From a virus, in the IMG/VR virus record IMGVR_UViG_3300042547_000289, positions 1 to 25,823 of that record: a DNA stretch of 25,823 bases; one strand, given 5' to 3'. Both the position numbers and the translations under genes were made by a program. Numbering within the stretch: the stretch's first letter is position 1; every line of letters starts with the position of its first letter. The notes beneath the pieces are model-generated. The model ran no database searches and was not told the DNA's origin. It worked only from the letters and a program-made list of their open reading frames with translations. Shown here piece by piece: positions 20,327 through 25,823 of the stretch.

Positions 20327-20758
20327 TTACTTAGCAGGTGGCTTTTTGTCTGGAACTTCACCGCTCTTGATCATTGGTGACTTTTTAGTTGTTTTCTTTT
20401 TACGAACGGCAGGGATTGTGGGGTTAGGCACAGTTAGAGAGTCAGTGCTATCCGCAGGCTCAGGGCGTGGCGTAATACCTTTGTACATACCCGTGGTGCC
20501 AAGGATGCGCTTACCGCTTTGCCTATGGCGCAGAGGGATGCGAACATTGCCAACTTCCCCTATTTTAGTTGTCTTAACGCCACCTTTACCTACGCCACCT
20601 AAAGTAAGTGGGACAGCGCTAACGCCCGTAAACATAAGCAGTCTTTCTTCATCTTCGGAAGCACGAGCAGTATTAGGCTCATTAAAGTAAGGAAGATTAT
20701 CGGCTTGCTGCGCTGGTGCGACTTGGTGCCCGCTACGAAAGTGGTCTTTACGAGCCAT
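20327..20758 (-). CDS. Hypothetical basic protein, 143 aa
   Basis: Central beta-rich part (LLMFTGVSAVPLTLGGVGKG; TTKIGEVGNVRIPL) and a Lys/Pro-rich C-terminal tail (AVRKKKTTKKSPMIKSGEVP, 116-135). No known domain. The ATG lies three bases after the upstream TAA. Short basic tails like this are common in phage internal or DNA-binding proteins, but this is only composition. Confidence 0.7.
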   Translation of the reverse strand: MARKDHFRSGHQVAPAQQADNLPYFNEPNTARASEDEERLLMFTGVSAVPLTLGGVGKGGVKTTKIGEVGNVRIPLRHRQSGKRILGTTGMYKGITPRPEPADSTDSLTVPNPTIPAVRKKKTTKKSPMIKSGEVPDKKPPAK

Positions 20759-20761
20759 TAG

Positions 20762-21151
20762 TTAGTAGGTTCCCCAACCACTTCCTGGGGTATCACGCAA
20801 ATGCTGTGACGGTCGTATCTTTTTCATTGTTTCATCATCAAGTTGCGGAGCGCCTTGCTTTAAACGACTTTCCATCTCATCGGCTTGGCGATAATAAGTG
20901 TCAGCACTTCTGTGTCCGCCACTCATCCGCATTTGGTCGCCTTTCATACGAGTATCTGAAGCCTTCATTTGAATAGCCTCTTTGTCTTTATCCGCTTGAC
21001 TCTTATTTGAGATAGGAGGAGGTCCACCTGTTGGCTTTTTACGAACAGGAGGTCCTGGAGGGAGTTTAGCCCCACTTGCTTGTGGTGCAGGTGCGCTAGG
21101 ACGCTGACCACGGAATGACATGTTGCCTGAGATGCGACCGAGGATGCTCAT
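20762..21151 (-). CDS. Hypothetical Pro/Lys-rich protein, 129 aa
   Basis: Start ATG 21151 shares a base with the upstream TAA (TAATG). The N-terminus MSILGRISGNMSF resembles that of the next gene upstream (MSIFNKIRGGAGQ), suggesting a shared short element. A Pro-rich stretch follows (AKLPPGPPVRKKPTGGPPPI), then a Met/Lys-rich helix (ADKDKEAIQMKASDTRMKGD). No family recognised; probably largely disordered. Confidence 0.72.
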   Translation of the reverse strand: MSILGRISGNMSFRGQRPSAPAPQASGAKLPPGPPVRKKPTGGPPPISNKSQADKDKEAIQMKASDTRMKGDQMRMSGGHRSADTYYRQADEMESRLKQGAPQLDDETMKKIRPSQHLRDTPGSGWGTY

Positions 21152-21681
21152 TATTGGTTCTTCCACTCCCGTGTCATTTTGGCGTTACCCCAGCGAGCGC
21201 CAGAAGGAGACTGTTGACCAGTAGCCATGTCAAAGGTGTTGCCACCGCCAAAACCAAATGAACTATCTTTATCAAAAGATGGTTCTTGGTCTGTCATCCA
21301 GGAGCCAATACGTGCTTCGCCTTTTGCTGTTTGACCATATGTATGAATAGTGTGCATGTCACCATAACTAGTTACTTCATGACGAAGGGGGCTTGTGGAA
21401 CCTTTAGGAGTGTTGTGGAAAACTCTACCGCTCTTTGGAGTACCAAGGGATTCTGGTTTTGGCATTTTATTCAAACCACGTTCGTCTTTTTCATAGATTC
21501 GTGCGGCAGGGGCTGCTGCGGCAGGGGCTGCTGCTGGTGTATTGTTGCCAAAACTAGTATGCTTCAACCAATCATCATTTTCTTGAAAACTTGATTGCTG
21601 TGTTGGTTGGTTAAACTGCTTTTTCTTTGGTGGGTACCCAGATTGCCCAGCGCCGCCACGGATCTTGTTGAAAATGCTCAT
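21151..21681 (-). CDS. Hypothetical Ala/Gly/Gln-rich protein, 176 aa
   Basis: Starts MSIFNKIRGGAGQSG. Contains a Gln/Asn-rich region (KKKQFNQPTQQSSFQE), an Ala-Pro run (AAAPAAAAPAARIYEK, 50-65) and a Gly-rich C-terminal part (SSFGFGGGNTFDMATGQQS). The middle (FHNTPKGSTSPLRHEV; SYGDMHTIHTYG) may fold. Junction TAA-CT-ATG with the upstream gene. No family recognised. Confidence 0.72.
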   Translation of the reverse strand: MSIFNKIRGGAGQSGYPPKKKQFNQPTQQSSFQENDDWLKHTSFGNNTPAAAPAAAAPAARIYEKDERGLNKMPKPESLGTPKSGRVFHNTPKGSTSPLRHEVTSYGDMHTIHTYGQTAKGEARIGSWMTDQEPSFDKDSSFGFGGGNTFDMATGQQSPSGARWGNAKMTREWKNQ

Positions 21682-21683
21682 AG

Positions 21684-21890
21684 TTAGTCTGCGTCTTTCG
21701 TCAAATAGGATTTAGAGGAATCATAATCAGGGTGTTTTTCCATGCCTGCTGGCATGTCTAAATCATCGCTGTCTTGGGTTGCGCCGTGTGGATCATCTCC
21801 ACGACCTGCGTTGTATCCACGATGATGCACCATTTTGGCACGGGCAGCGGCTGGAAGGGTACCTCGCAACTTTGGGCTGATATCTGCCAT
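21684..21890 (-). CDS. Hypothetical protein, 68 aa
   Basis: Basic-to-acidic switch: the first half is basic (MADISPKLRGTLPAAARAKM, then VHHRGYNAGRG) and the second half acidic (DDPHGATQDSDDLDM). Junction TAG-TA-ATG with the SpoVS-like gene just upstream, so it should be translated with it. No known domain. Confidence 0.7.
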   Translation of the reverse strand: MADISPKLRGTLPAAARAKMVHHRGYNAGRGDDPHGATQDSDDLDMPAGMEKHPDYDSSKSYLTKDAD

Positions 21891-21892
21891 TA

Positions 21893-22183
21893 CTACCTCA
21901 CTACTGGTTTGAATGAGATAGCCGAAATGGCTTCTCCGTTATCTCCAATAATATCATCAAAGCCAATAATGTAAGTTAAGTCAATGCCACGTGGGGCAAC
22001 AAAGCCTCTTGCAATAGCGGCGGCTTTAGCGGCTTGGTTTACAGCGCTTGCACCGATGGCTCGCATTTTAGGAAAGTGCCCTGCGGCAACTGCTCGGGCA
22101 AGAATGGAACCAACACTTTGAGGGTTGCTGGATCCTGAGACTTTTAGTACGTCCTCAATGGGGGCGTGAACTTCTTCTGACAT
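21893..22183 (-). CDS. SpoVS-family protein (stage V sporulation protein S homologue)
   Basis: Residues about 12-94 align with the SpoVS pattern along the whole domain: VLKVSGSSNPQSVGSILA (12-29), AIGASAVNQAAKAAAIARGF (42-61, matching the AIGAGALNQAVKAVAIARGF core of the family) and VAPRGIDLTYI (62-72), then an acidic turn and a final strand. SpoVS is a small dimeric, Alba-like fold that can bind nucleic acid and affects sporulation and division in Bacillus and cell cycle in other bacteria. A phage copy might bind DNA or RNA or act on host development. The ATG has a strong SD (TTAGGAG) held in the inverted repeat at 22191-22235. Confidence 0.9.
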   Translation of the reverse strand: MSEEVHAPIEDVLKVSGSSNPQSVGSILARAVAAGHFPKMRAIGASAVNQAAKAAAIARGFVAPRGIDLTYIIGFDDIIGDNGEAISAISFKPVVR

Positions 22184-22190
22184 GGTGTAA

Positions 22191-22235
22191 CTCCTAATAG
22201 AACAATGGTTTTATATTGTTCACAAAGTTTAGGAG
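22191..22235 (-). promoter_or_regulatory. Nested inverted repeats covering the SD of the SpoVS-like gene
   Basis: On the minus strand the outer pair CTCCTAA (22235-22229, the end and stop of the resolvase-like gene) and TTAGGAG (22197-22191, the SD) are complementary. Inside them GAACAAT (22221-22215) pairs with ATTGTTC (22206-22200) over an 8-base loop. Both stems are 7-bp perfect. Folding would hide the SD until ribosomes reach the upstream stop, so this may couple or gate translation. Confidence 0.6.
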
Positions 22236-22594
22236 TACTTTGCTTCCTTTAAGAGTTCAATCAAATCGTCAAGACGCATCACAACGTATGATTCACCCAA
22301 CGCTTTTTCCCCTTTACCTTTCCTCTTCACAACCAGTGCAGGAACGGCATCATTTAGGCGCTTTGCTTGCTCTACAGTGTCATTGAGCCAACCACTGATG
22401 TTGAAGGACTTGTCATTCTTGCACTGTATTGCAACCCCTCGTTCGGTTACAGATTGTGCAATGCCGTTGATGTCGCCTGTGTCCATGGCTCCAGCAAGGG
22501 CAGTTCTACGAGCGTTTTTAAAACCAGCAGTGATTAAGTAGTCCTTGACCAAGGTCTCAAAGGCTGTCCCTTTGGCTTTGTGCTTGTTTCCCAT
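22229..22594 (-). CDS. Resolvase-like PD-(D/E)XK nuclease
   Basis: The ATG at 22594 comes two bases after the upstream TAA and gives 121 residues (an upstream in-frame start at 22645 overlaps the other gene). Motifs: E13 in GTAFETLVKDYL, D41 in MDTGDINGI and Q58-C-K60 in AIQCKND, followed by a helix (GWLNDTVEQAKRL) and the strand ALVVKRKG. This is the Holliday-junction-resolvase-like phage nuclease layout, with Gln where Glu is usual in the ExK motif. It probably cuts branched DNA in recombination or packaging. Confidence 0.78.
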   Translation of the reverse strand: MGNKHKAKGTAFETLVKDYLITAGFKNARRTALAGAMDTGDINGIAQSVTERGVAIQCKNDKSFNISGWLNDTVEQAKRLNDAVPALVVKRKGKGEKALGESYVVMRLDDLIELLKEAKYS

Positions 22595-22596
22595 AG

Positions 22597-22872
22597 TTAG
22601 AACTCTAGGGGTAGCACAATGATGGGAGTACCTTCCCCGACCCACGCACCAAGGCAGTTAAAACTGATGTACTCCTCGGCTTGCTCACTTGTCATGCCGT
22701 CACGCTCCATGCATACGCTCATCATCTTTTCCCATGAGTAGACAGCAAGGGTGGGGTTGTTCATGCGCTCAGAGAAACCAATAAGGGCTTCATCAAAGCC
22801 GTCCATTAATAGAACGGTTTCGTCAATCTCCGTGAAGGCTTCACTTATCTTGTCTCGTAGGTCATTGTTCAT
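22597..22872 (-). CDS. Conserved phage hypothetical protein, 91 aa
   Basis: Helical N-terminus (EAFTEIDETVLLMDGFDEAL, 12-31), then SERMNNPTLAVYSWEKMM, EYISFNCLGAWVGEGTPIIV. The LLMDGFDEAxIG and FNxxGAWVGExTPI stretches are familiar from many phage genomes, but no function is known. It overlaps the upstream gene by 11 bases. Confidence 0.82.
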   Translation of the reverse strand: MNNDLRDKISEAFTEIDETVLLMDGFDEALIGFSERMNNPTLAVYSWEKMMSVCMERDGMTSEQAEEYISFNCLGAWVGEGTPIIVLPLEF

Positions 22873-23050
22873 TGTTAAAGGTTCTTTCTATTTCCTCGGA
22901 GTGTTCTAACACCTCGTAGTGTTCTAACACGTTAGCGACTTCATAAAGAAAAGAAGGCTCAAAGGTAACCTGCACTCTTCCTTTTCCTTCTCGGATAACG
23001 TCCGCCATGAGGCGAACAGTTTCACTAAGGGGTAACTCATGTTCTGACAT
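22862..23050 (-). CDS. Hypothetical protein, 62 aa
   Basis: I choose ATG 23050, which shares a base with the upstream TAA (TAATG); the longer frame back to 23149 lies within the oxygenase gene. The product (MSEHELPLSETVRLMADVIR) is helix-strand-helix and acidic at its end (LEHSEEIERTFNNEQ). No family recognised. Confidence 0.75.
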   Translation of the reverse strand: MSEHELPLSETVRLMADVIREGKGRVQVTFEPSFLYEVANVLEHYEVLEHSEEIERTFNNEQ

Positions 23051-23835
23051 TATCTGTACTCCGTAATTACTGTGCAGTGCGTCTTTGGGCACAAGCGTGT
23101 GTGGGGGATGTTGTCTACCGTGGTGCGTACAAGCAGGCGTTGTAGCCATCTGTCTGTGCCATCGTAACGAGCCTGGAATGGTTTACGACCATGGATGGTG
23201 TCAGAGTTATCCATAACAAATAGGTCACCCGTAGACAACACAACTTCTTTAGTACAGTCATCAATTGCTTTTTGAAGAGTAAGCAAAGCAGTTGCGGCAT
23301 CTTCGTTTATACCAACCATTACAGATTGGTCGTACTTAAGTTGGTAGGTATTGTTTGTTTTCTTAGTCAGGACTGAAAGGTTGATAGGCGAATCAGGTTC
23401 ACCTTTAGTCCTAAAACTTTCATCAACCGATGTCCTGAACCATGGCTGGCGAAGCACTGTAATAGTTCTGTCAGACAAGCGACCAAGGATGTCTGACAAG
23501 TCTGCGTAAGTGGTAGCCGCCTGCGGATCCCCACGAAGACATAGGAGAAGAACAAAGTCAGGCAAGTAAGGGTGGAAGCAAGTCTCTGTATGTAGCGCCA
23601 ACGTACCTTTTGAGGATGTAGATATCTGTGCGTACTCTGTTTTTTGATTAGGCAATATGTTTTGGATAAGGTTGCCATTTTGTTCTTGGGCGTACCCCAC
23701 AGGATGTCCAAAGGCTTGAGCGGCATCAAACAAGGTAGCGCTGGCAACAGCCGTTAGATCATCGGCAAATACGGGAGTTAACGGAGTAGGTGGAACTACT
23801 CCAAGTTCCTGACCTTGGTACAGGTAGGTTGTCAC
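23050..23835 (-). CDS. Fe(II)/2-oxoglutarate oxygenase, clavaminate-synthase/AsnO-like
   Basis: 261 residues, GTG start overlapping the upstream stop (GTGA). Iron ligands H82-x-E84 (LALHTETCFHP) and distal H215 (DTIHGRKPF), followed by R223 and R233 (ARYDGTDRWLQR), which fit the 2-oxoglutarate-binding Arg of the TauD/AsnO/VioC group; DLFVMDNSDTIHGR is the usual context. Such enzymes hydroxylate amino acids or peptide-bound residues; the phage substrate is not shown. No peptide-synthetase or antibiotic genes lie nearby. The clustering with DNA-repair genes allows a role in nucleic acid or protein modification. Confidence 0.85.
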   Translation of the reverse strand: MTTYLYQGQELGVVPPTPLTPVFADDLTAVASATLFDAAQAFGHPVGYAQEQNGNLIQNILPNQKTEYAQISTSSKGTLALHTETCFHPYLPDFVLLLCLRGDPQAATTYADLSDILGRLSDRTITVLRQPWFRTSVDESFRTKGEPDSPINLSVLTKKTNNTYQLKYDQSVMVGINEDAATALLTLQKAIDDCTKEVVLSTGDLFVMDNSDTIHGRKPFQARYDGTDRWLQRLLVRTTVDNIPHTRLCPKTHCTVITEYR

Positions 23836-24356
23836 GGATTAAACCTTGCTTGTCTGCGCTCCTGAGGTGCAATACTAATGCGGCGGCTTAGTTCCCTAGA
23901 CAGGACTTGCGCACCACGCTCACAACGCTCAAAGACGGCATCAACCATCTTGCGGTAAGCACGAGAGTTCAAGTGCTCTTCCTGCTGTTGGATTACTTCA
24001 GGGTCTACGTCTCGGCGGGCTTTAGCCAATGTTACGGTGTCACCTTTGGCTGTGTCACTCCATTGACCGATTAAGCACTTGGCTTCAACGATCCGACAGT
24101 TATTTGCTTGTCGCTCTTCGTTGATTTCAGCGTCAACTAGTTCTGCTTTGGCGTAAGATACCCAGGCCATGAACTCTCCGTAGAGAGACATTAATTCAGC
24201 GTCTGATAATTCGTCCAGATACTGTGGAACTTGTGGCACTTCCCCCGCTGGTCGTGGGGGCATCGTGAACTTCTGATTGAAGCGCTCCCTCACCGATTGA
24301 TTGTCCTGCGTGAAGTCGGGTCGTGTCATCGGTTCTGGTCGCAGTATTGTTCTCAT
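23832..24356 (-). CDS. Conserved helical phage protein, 174 aa
   Basis: Helical core from LSDAELMSLYGEFMAWVSYA (about 50-69), with long charged helices (TLAKARRDVDPEVIQQQEEH) and ending in RRISIAPQERRQARFNP. Proteins with this layout often follow Cas4-like exonuclease genes in actinophages; the role is not known. The ATG at 24356 overlaps the Cas4-like gene by 161 bases; later in-frame ATGs (24329, 24263) would shorten the overlap but have weak SDs. I keep the longest start with reserve. Confidence 0.75.
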   Translation of the reverse strand: MRTILRPEPMTRPDFTQDNQSVRERFNQKFTMPPRPAGEVPQVPQYLDELSDAELMSLYGEFMAWVSYAKAELVDAEINEERQANNCRIVEAKCLIGQWSDTAKGDTVTLAKARRDVDPEVIQQQEEHLNSRAYRKMVDAVFERCERGAQVLSRELSRRISIAPQERRQARFNP

Positions 24357-25227
24357 CGCTTTCCTTCCAGCATGTTTTTTTGTATGGGCATTGTTTGCAT
24401 GTTTTGTGTTCTGAATCTGTTACCCACTCAGGTCTCATCGGTGGGATAGATGAATCTAGCGCTCGGACAACAGTTTCGCAAGCACTCAAAATGGGGTCAA
24501 CAAGTTCCTGCTGAAACTGTATGACAAACTCTTTTACTTCCTGGGTTGCTTTCCACTCATAGATAAACACCATGGTGTGGATACCCGTGCAGTACATGTA
24601 CAGCATGGCTTGCCGCACATGGGATTGAAAAGGTTGGCGCACTGCCTTCCACATAGCATCGGGATTACCATCAGATTCTTTAAATAATCCGTAGTTCTCA
24701 AAGCGGATGGTACCTGCCCCTACACTTTTAATTTCAATTAAGAATGGAGCGTCTTTTCCATTATCTACAATGCCATCGGCATGACCAAGGAGATGGTGCT
24801 CTGTGTTTTGTACAGGGACTTCTTTGTATAGCGGTTTAATCGTTCCACAAACAGGACAAGCCTGTGGCGAAGTTGCGTCCCAACGATGATTACAAATAGT
24901 GCTGGAGCATTGCCAGACACCTGCCAGAACGCCAGCGTCTTCTAACCAACCTTGCCACTTAGCATGAATAGCATGGCCTTCTGCAAAGACGTTTAATCGC
25001 TGAAATGCAAACTTCTCTTCTTGTTCCTTTTTGTAACCTTTAATGGTGTACCACGAGGAGCGAGGGCACCAATCCTTTTTAGCGATTTCACTAGGATGAA
25101 GGTGAGCGGTATCCCTTGTGGACTCCAAGCGTGTCTTAAGTAGGTGCTCCTGCACAATGGGGATGACCTTACCTTTAGCGGTAAGTGTCTTTTTGTACTC
25201 TTGTAAGTGCCAAGGCAACTCAGTCAT
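24196..25227 (-). CDS. Cas4-like PD-(D/E)XK exonuclease with Fe-S Cys and zinc insert
   Basis: 343 residues. First cluster Cys C54 (SEIAKKDWCPRSSWY), a zinc-ribbon-like insert C107/C112 and C124/C127 (QACPVCG), catalytic D151 (GHADGI), E165-I-K167 (LIEIKSVG), Q206-x3-Y210 (RQAMLY), and the second Cys group C277-x2-C280-x5-C286 (CKQCPYKKTC). This is the RecB/Cas4 layout: a 5'-3' exonuclease fold with a [4Fe-4S] cluster. It probably makes recombinogenic ends for the phage RecA. The last 57 residues are low-complexity and overlap the next gene. No Cas genes or CRISPR array are seen. Confidence 0.9.
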   Translation of the reverse strand: MTELPWHLQEYKKTLTAKGKVIPIVQEHLLKTRLESTRDTAHLHPSEIAKKDWCPRSSWYTIKGYKKEQEEKFAFQRLNVFAEGHAIHAKWQGWLEDAGVLAGVWQCSSTICNHRWDATSPQACPVCGTIKPLYKEVPVQNTEHHLLGHADGIVDNGKDAPFLIEIKSVGAGTIRFENYGLFKESDGNPDAMWKAVRQPFQSHVRQAMLYMYCTGIHTMVFIYEWKATQEVKEFVIQFQQELVDPILSACETVVRALDSSIPPMRPEWVTDSEHKTCKQCPYKKTCWKESDENNTATRTDDTTRLHAGQSIGEGALQSEVHDAPTTSGGSATSSTVSGRIIRR

Positions 25228-25561
25228 CGTTTAATCCTGACAGTTCTAAGAAGTCGTCCTCAGTGAGCACAACGTAGCGGCGGTTATTGAGGTCAAACTG
25301 AAGTACAGGTAAGCGATCTTCTAGGATTGCCCGCTCTACTAGTTCAGACAGATCTTTGTGTTTAAGCGTGATCTGTTTGGCGTTTACCGTAAACTTATTC
25401 TCAATGAGGATGTCAGTGGTGCGTACATCGTTCTTACGAAGCCACCCTGACCCTGATCCTGCATTGCGTGAACCTTTGTAAGACTTTGCAGAGCGCTGCT
25501 CTTGGCGCTTGGACTGCTTGTTGATTGCTTTGCGGTCGCTTCCATCGCCGCCAAGTATCAC
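25220..25561 (-). CDS. Resolvase-like PD-(D/E)XK endonuclease, small type
   Basis: 113 residues, GTG start overlapping the RecA stop (GTGA). Motifs: E21 (RQEQRSAKSYKG), SGSGWLRKNDVRTTD with D45 and D50, and E54-N-K56 (ILIENKFT), followed by the helix LSELVERAILEDRLPVL and a YVVL strand. This order (basic helix, Gly-Ser-Gly-Trp, ND-x-RT, ExK) is that of phage Holliday-junction or putative recombination nucleases. It overlaps the Cas4-like gene by 8 bases, so both nucleases and RecA are made from one operon. Confidence 0.82.
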   Translation of the reverse strand: MILGGDGSDRKAINKQSKRQEQRSAKSYKGSRNAGSGSGWLRKNDVRTTDILIENKFTVNAKQITLKHKDLSELVERAILEDRLPVLQFDLNNRRYVVLTEDDFLELSGLNDD

Positions 25562-25823
25562 GCCAACCCAAACTTTGCAAACACCTCTGCTGTGATCTTG
25601 TCCCGCAGTTCGGTGTCCTCACGAACAGCCTGCAAGATGCCATCTTTTCCTTGCCACTTTTGGTCTCCATACGAGTAGTAAGCGCCAGCACGGGTAACTA
25701 GTTCATAGGCAATAGCGATGTTTACTACATCTTTAACGGTGTCAAAGTCACCTCTGTTAAAGCCCTGTGTCTCAGCGAAGTAGTAATCCACTACAGCAAC
25801 TTGCTGTGGGCGGTACGTCTTGT
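25558..25823 (-). CDS. recA: RecA-like recombinase, C-terminal end (start outside window)
   Basis: The frame is open to the window edge. The visible 88 residues match the end of bacterial RecA: a region equivalent to the DNA-binding lobe entry (YFAETQGFNRGDF), a helix (VNIAIAYELVTRAGAYYSYG), then DQKWQGKDGILQAVREDTEL, where RecA has the AGAWYSY ... QG core and the final helix. It lacks the long acidic tail of some RecAs. The phage copy would pair strands in recombination and repair; the following nuclease genes support this. Walker motifs are beyond the window. Confidence 0.85.
   Translation of the reverse strand, partial: KTYRPQQVAVVDYYFAETQGFNRGDFDTVKDVVNIAIAYELVTRAGAYYSYGDQKWQGKDGILQAVREDTELRDKITAEVFAKFGLA

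Noticed and set aside
23367-23747. 126-codon second minus-strand frame inside the oxygenase gene
   Set aside because: Overlaps conserved catalytic regions of the oxygenase in another frame and has no SD; not a gene.
24356-24381. Programmed -1 frameshift in the Cas4-like gene
   Set aside because: A -1 shift would remove the third cluster Cys, and no downstream stimulatory structure is evident; kept only as an oddity.

Overview
The window looks like part of a double-stranded DNA bacteriophage (or prophage) genome whose host is an actinobacterium. Two WhiB-type iron-sulfur regulators, a DUF2786 protein, a DUF6011 zinc protein, a DUF932 protein and a DUF6378 protein, all common in actinophages, sit among very many short, tightly overlapping genes. 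No capsid, portal or tail gene, large terminase, integrase, rRNA or tRNA is recognisable, so this is the accessory, replication and recombination part of a larger genome. The moderate GC content would fit a phage of a freshwater or other lower-GC actinobacterium, but that is inference.

Layout. Positions 1-11113 are read on the plus strand and about 11090-25823 on the minus strand; the two arms converge with a 24-bp overlap between a WhiB gene and a glycosyltransferase gene. The plus arm (to about 9616) is modular. It has eleven transcription or translation modules of one to four genes, and inside a module the genes overlap by 1 or 4 bases (ATGA, TGATG, TAATG, GTGA). Every module head is preceded by a 70-120 base block of strong stem-loops ending in a hairpin that holds the Shine-Dalgarno sequence. 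The modules carry the DUF2786/metallopeptidase pair, a DUF6011 protein, an SNF2-family helicase, a LysM membrane protein and many small acidic proteins of unknown function. A DUF932 gene and a WhiB gene follow with ordinary ribosome-binding sites.

The minus arm, read from the right edge, starts with a recombination block: the C-terminal end of RecA, a resolvase-like nuclease, a Cas4-like PD-(D/E)XK exonuclease and a conserved helical protein. Next come a clavaminate-synthase-like Fe(II)/2-oxoglutarate oxygenase, two small genes, a second resolvase-like nuclease and a SpoVS homologue. After these lie twelve small, mostly disordered, Gly/Pro/Gln- or Lys-rich proteins (21890-17633), then a Cys-rich protein, a HAD-like protein and a 478-residue two-part protein. 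A likely promoter at 14935-14907 then drives a nucleotidase, DUF6378, a coiled-coil protein, a second WhiB, a lysozyme-like transglycosylase, an excisionase-like HTH protein, a tiny zinc-ribbon protein and a glycosyltransferase.

The most interesting feature is the set of start-associated RNA structures in the plus arm. All eleven Shine-Dalgarno hairpins keep the loop GAGG and the core CT/AG, while the outer base pairs change in a compensatory way (AC/GT, GC/GC, TA/TA, GA/TC, AA/TT). This points to selection for an RNA structure over each start. The upstream blocks fall into two families. Family A (three copies) is a predicted three-way junction with an invariant TTCAAT loop. Family B (eight copies) is a series of hairpins P1-P2-P3, often capped by GNRA tetraloops. 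The arrangement recalls the start-associated and extended start-associated sequences of Cluster K mycobacteriophages, but with different sequence and more elaborate folds. It may be a phage-wide translational or RNA-processing control system.
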